Source: Solibacillus merdavium (GTDB lineage Bacteria > Bacillota > Bacilli > Bacillales_A > Planococcaceae). Taken from it: a stretch of 64,000 bases of DNA. Below, piece by piece: positions 62,018 through 64,000 of the stretch. The DNA lies in assembly GCF_014836935.1 (NCBI RefSeq), contig NZ_JACSPW010000005.1:62001-126000 (forward strand), written 5' to 3'. Under the pieces are notes generated by a model. The model had not been told where the DNA came from. It ran no database searches and saw nothing but the letters and a program-made list of their open reading frames with translations. Position 1 is the first letter of the stretch. Every line of letters starts with the position of its first letter. The position numbers and the translations under genes were made by a program.

Positions 62018-63122
62018 CGGACTTCACCTTTTTAGGATAAGCGATAATGCGTAAATCTTCCCCAATTCGTGTCACTTCATCAAACTCAACGAGTGAAGCA
62101 AAATCAATTGTTTCAACATCGTCTCCGGTAAATGGTGTTATCGAATGTTTGCCGCCTAAGACTTTCGGGGCGATATAGACAATAAATTGATCGATGAAAT
62201 TATTCCGTAAAAATGAAGCATTTACAGTACCGCCACCTTCAACCAATAAATGCGTAATTCCCTTTTTATATAATGCTTTTAAAGTTTCCTCCAAATTAAG
62301 ACCCGTTGAATTTGCCGTTACTTGTATAATTTCAACACCTTGCTTTTCATATTGCTTAATGTCATTTTCGTTTGCATCGTGTGACGTCACGATAATAGTA
62401 CGTGCTTCGGTCGTATTGACTATATGACCATTCAAAGGTGTTCTCAATGTACGATCCAACACAACACGGATTGGATTGCGACCTTGGCGATCTGCAAGAC
62501 GGGTTGTCAGTTTCGGGTTATCATTGATCACGGTTTGGACGCCTACGAGTATCCCATCCACTTCATGTCGCAGTTCATGAACATCAGCACGTGCTTCTTC
62601 GTTCGTAATCCACTGGGAATGTCCATTATATGTAGCGATTTTGCCGTCCAAAGTCATTGCAAATTTTGCCACAACAAACGGCCGCTCTGTCAGCATATTA
62701 TGGATAAAGCGTTCATTTAATTTTTGAGCTTCCTGCTGTAAAATGCCTACTTCTACCTCAATCCCTGCTTCCCGTAAAAGTTTAATTCCGCGTCCTGCTA
62801 CTTCAGGGTTCGGATCTTCTGTGGCAACAACAACACGGGCAACTCCACTTTCTTTTACTAGATTTGCACAAGGTGGTGTTTTACCATAGTGGGAACATGG
62901 TTCTAACGTCACATAAATAGTAGCTCCTTTTGCATGGTCGCCTGCCATTTTCACTGCATGAACTTCAGCGTGTGGCTCTCCTGCTTTTCGATGAAGCCCT
63001 GTACCTACAATGACACCATCTTTCACAATGACAGCTCCGACTAGTGGATTCGGATTCGTATTCCCTTTTGCACTTGCCGCTAATTGGAGTGCCAGTTGCA
63101 TATAGTCCTGATCTGTTTTCAT
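62010..63122 (-). CDS. ribD: Bifunctional diaminohydroxyphosphoribosylaminopyrimidine deaminase/reductase RibD
   Basis: A 370-residue riboflavin-pathway enzyme. The N-terminal deaminase has zinc motifs HAEVHAV and PCSHYGKTPPC; the C-terminal reductase has KFAMTLDGKIAT, SQWITNEEARADVHELRHEVDGI and LLVEGGGTVNASFL. It converts the GTP cyclohydrolase II product to the ribitylaminopyrimidine phosphate. The ATG at 63122 has AGGGGA nine bases upstream; the ATG at 63131 is too near. It stands between ribA and a monooxygenase, without ribE or ribH. Confidence 0.92.
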   Translation of the reverse strand: MKTDQDYMQLALQLAASAKGNTNPNPLVGAVIVKDGVIVGTGLHRKAGEPHAEVHAVKMAGDHAKGATIYVTLEPCSHYGKTPPCANLVKESGVARVVVATEDPNPEVAGRGIKLLREAGIEVEVGILQQEAQKLNERFIHNMLTERPFVVAKFAMTLDGKIATYNGHSQWITNEEARADVHELRHEVDGILVGVQTVINDNPKLTTRLADRQGRNPIRVVLDRTLRTPLNGHIVNTTEARTIIVTSHDANENDIKQYEKQGVEIIQVTANSTGLNLEETLKALYKKGITHLLVEGGGTVNASFLRNNFIDQFIVYIAPKVLGGKHSITPFTGDDVETIDFASLVEFDEVTRIGEDLRIIAYPKKVKSDE

Positions 63123-63136
63123 ATAATTCATTCCCC

Positions 63137-63871
63137 TTAAACTGTTAGCTTTTCAACTAAACCCATGTGTCCAGACTTTTGTACTTTCGTTTGCAAATAC
63201 TGTTCATTTGTTTCGGTTAGGCCACCCCATAAAGGTATATGACCAGCCACTAGAAGCCCGCTTTTTTGCAAGGCGTCCAGCTTTTTCGGGTTATTTGTAA
63301 TAAGTGTCACTGGTTTTGCACGGAGTACTTGTAATACACGGATGGCATCGTCATATGAACGAGTGTCATCTTCAAAGCCTAGTGCATGATTTGCCTCTAC
63401 TGTATCAAATGCTTCCTCTTGTAATAAATACGCGAGTGATTTTGAAAACAAACCAATGCCGCGCCCTTCATGATCTGCCAAATATAATATTGCTCCACAG
63501 CCATGATCGACTATCATTTTCATAGATTCATGCAATTGGTAGCCGCAATCACAGCGTTGTGACCCGAAAATATCACCTGTATGACAAATGCTGTGCATGC
63601 GAATTAAAGCATTCTCATGATGTGTAAAATCGCCATATACTAATACCGATGATTGCTGCCCGAAAGCTAAATTCATCGATGGTATTGACTGTACTACCTG
63701 CTCTTTCGTTAAATCCTTCCCGACAGTAGTCCACGAATACCATTGGAAAGTCGCTTCAAAATCACCTTGTTTTATTGGTAGCTTTACCGGTCCAACAAGT
63801 GCAATATTTTGCAAATCGTCTCGACGGATAAGCTGAATTTTATCTTTTAAAATTGCCATTATATTTTCCAT
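63137..63871 (-). CDS. GTP cyclohydrolase II (RibA-type, no DHBP synthase domain)
   Basis: A 244-residue single-domain GTP cyclohydrolase II. The zinc site is Cys in SICHTGDIFGSQRCDCG, with DHEGRGIGLFSK as the catalytic segment. It opens GTP to the diaminopyrimidine that RibD uses. Bacillus riboflavin operons normally have RibA fused to DHBP synthase; here the fusion partner is missing and about 60 residues of unassigned sequence precede the core. AAGGTGATAA lies before the ATG. First gene of the operon. Confidence 0.88.
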   Translation of the reverse strand: MENIMAILKDKIQLIRRDDLQNIALVGPVKLPIKQGDFEATFQWYSWTTVGKDLTKEQVVQSIPSMNLAFGQQSSVLVYGDFTHHENALIRMHSICHTGDIFGSQRCDCGYQLHESMKMIVDHGCGAILYLADHEGRGIGLFSKSLAYLLQEEAFDTVEANHALGFEDDTRSYDDAIRVLQVLRAKPVTLITNNPKKLDALQKSGLLVAGHIPLWGGLTETNEQYLQTKVQKSGHMGLVEKLTV

Positions 63872-63895
63872 ATATTATCACCTTGTTTCCTTTAA

Positions 63896-63910
63896 GTTAC
63901 TTTACGTAAC
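63896..63910 (-). promoter_or_regulatory. Short dyad downstream of the ribA promoter
   Basis: GTTAC-TTTAC-GTAAC, between the -10 box and the ribA start. A possible operator, or chance. Confidence 0.35.
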
Positions 63911-63912
63911 CT

Positions 63913-63941
63913 AGTTTATAATAATAAGTTAATAACGTCAA
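63913..63941 (-). promoter_or_regulatory. Sigma-A promoter of the ribA-ribD operon
   Basis: Minus strand TTGACG (63941-63936), a 17-base spacer, TAAACT (63918-63913). No FMN riboswitch lies between it and the gene. Confidence 0.65.
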
Positions 63942-63946
63942 ATAAA

Positions 63947-63984
63947 CCGAAGCAATCTATCATATGATTGCTTCGGCTTTTTTG
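63947..63984. terminator. Terminator at the right edge
   Basis: CCGAAGCAATC and GATTGCTTCGG arms then CTTTTTTG on the plus strand. On the minus strand it could close a gene beyond the window. Confidence 0.75.
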
Positions 63985-64000
63985 AAAGGGCTCTTAAAAA

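Noticed and set aside
63872-63941. FMN riboswitch before the ribA-ribD operon
   Set aside because: The leader is only about 40-60 bases and has none of the conserved FMN aptamer sequences.

Overview
The window looks like the chromosome of a low-GC Gram-positive bacterium of the Bacillales, most likely a Planococcaceae/Lysinibacillus-Solibacillus type. This is inferred from strong AAGGAGG-type ribosome binding sites, frequent TTG/GTG starts, sigma-A promoters, SAM and TPP riboswitches, a YjcZ-type small sporulation protein, a Ku/LigD pair, and the Bacillus-like block yneP-yneR-plsY-parE-parC. No rRNA, tRNA, prophage or CRISPR array was seen. The only clear mobile element is an IS200-type tnpA.

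Layout. 1-4.3 kb: the tail of an ABC-2 type permease, a VOC protein, a transglutaminase-like protein and a GNAT. 4.8-9.1 kb: two tandem copies of a DUF485 + sodium:solute symporter (acetate/ActP type) operon. 9.2-10.6 kb: a small exported protein, a 16-codon ORF and an IS200 element with odd flanking structure. 10.7-17.1 kb: parC and parE on the minus strand, with divergent plsY, a HesB/YneR protein and a YczE-type membrane protein. 17.3-26.7 kb: a YlmA-type ABC ATPase, metA under a SAM riboswitch, a large UPF1/DNA2-like helicase with an unknown partner, a DUF4177 protein, a FlaR-like P-loop protein, an M50 protease-like membrane protein and a thioesterase. 27-33 kb: an MCP chemoreceptor, a small YjcZ protein, and ligD with divergent ku (spore NHEJ). 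32.5-42.3 kb: glutathione peroxidase, an AAC(6')-like GNAT, a decayed lipoprotein gene, hydrolases, a YfiT/bacillithiol transferase-like protein, a CoA-transferase, a czcD-czrA zinc efflux operon, and an SgrR-type regulator with divergent MFS exporter. 42.3-44.2 kb: two small genes, each flanked by the same pair of degenerate repeats. 44.3-46.4 kb: a cold-shock gene and hisS, each behind a leader that contains an intrinsic terminator. 46.9-51.7 kb: the thiazole/thiamin salvage operon tenA-tenI-thiO-thiS-thiG-thiF behind two tandem TPP riboswitches. 51.7-57 kb: an M14 carboxypeptidase and a SwrC-like RND pump with a divergent TetR regulator. 57-64 kb: a hydrolase, an EamA transporter, a GIY-YIG protein, a hypothetical, and an operon of GTP cyclohydrolase II, RibD, a flavin monooxygenase and a HAD phosphatase.

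Most notable. The hisS leader encodes a 17-residue peptide with three consecutive His codons, followed by a hairpin and a strong intrinsic terminator. It has a good promoter upstream and no T-box, so it looks like ribosome-mediated attenuation of a histidyl-tRNA synthetase in a Firmicute. Second are the terminator in the csp leader, the repeat-flanked two-gene array at 42.7-44.2 kb, and the riboflavin-precursor operon, which lacks an FMN riboswitch and contains a monooxygenase. Start sites were reassigned by ribosome binding site for many genes; alternatives are given. All family names come from motif recognition, not from database searches.
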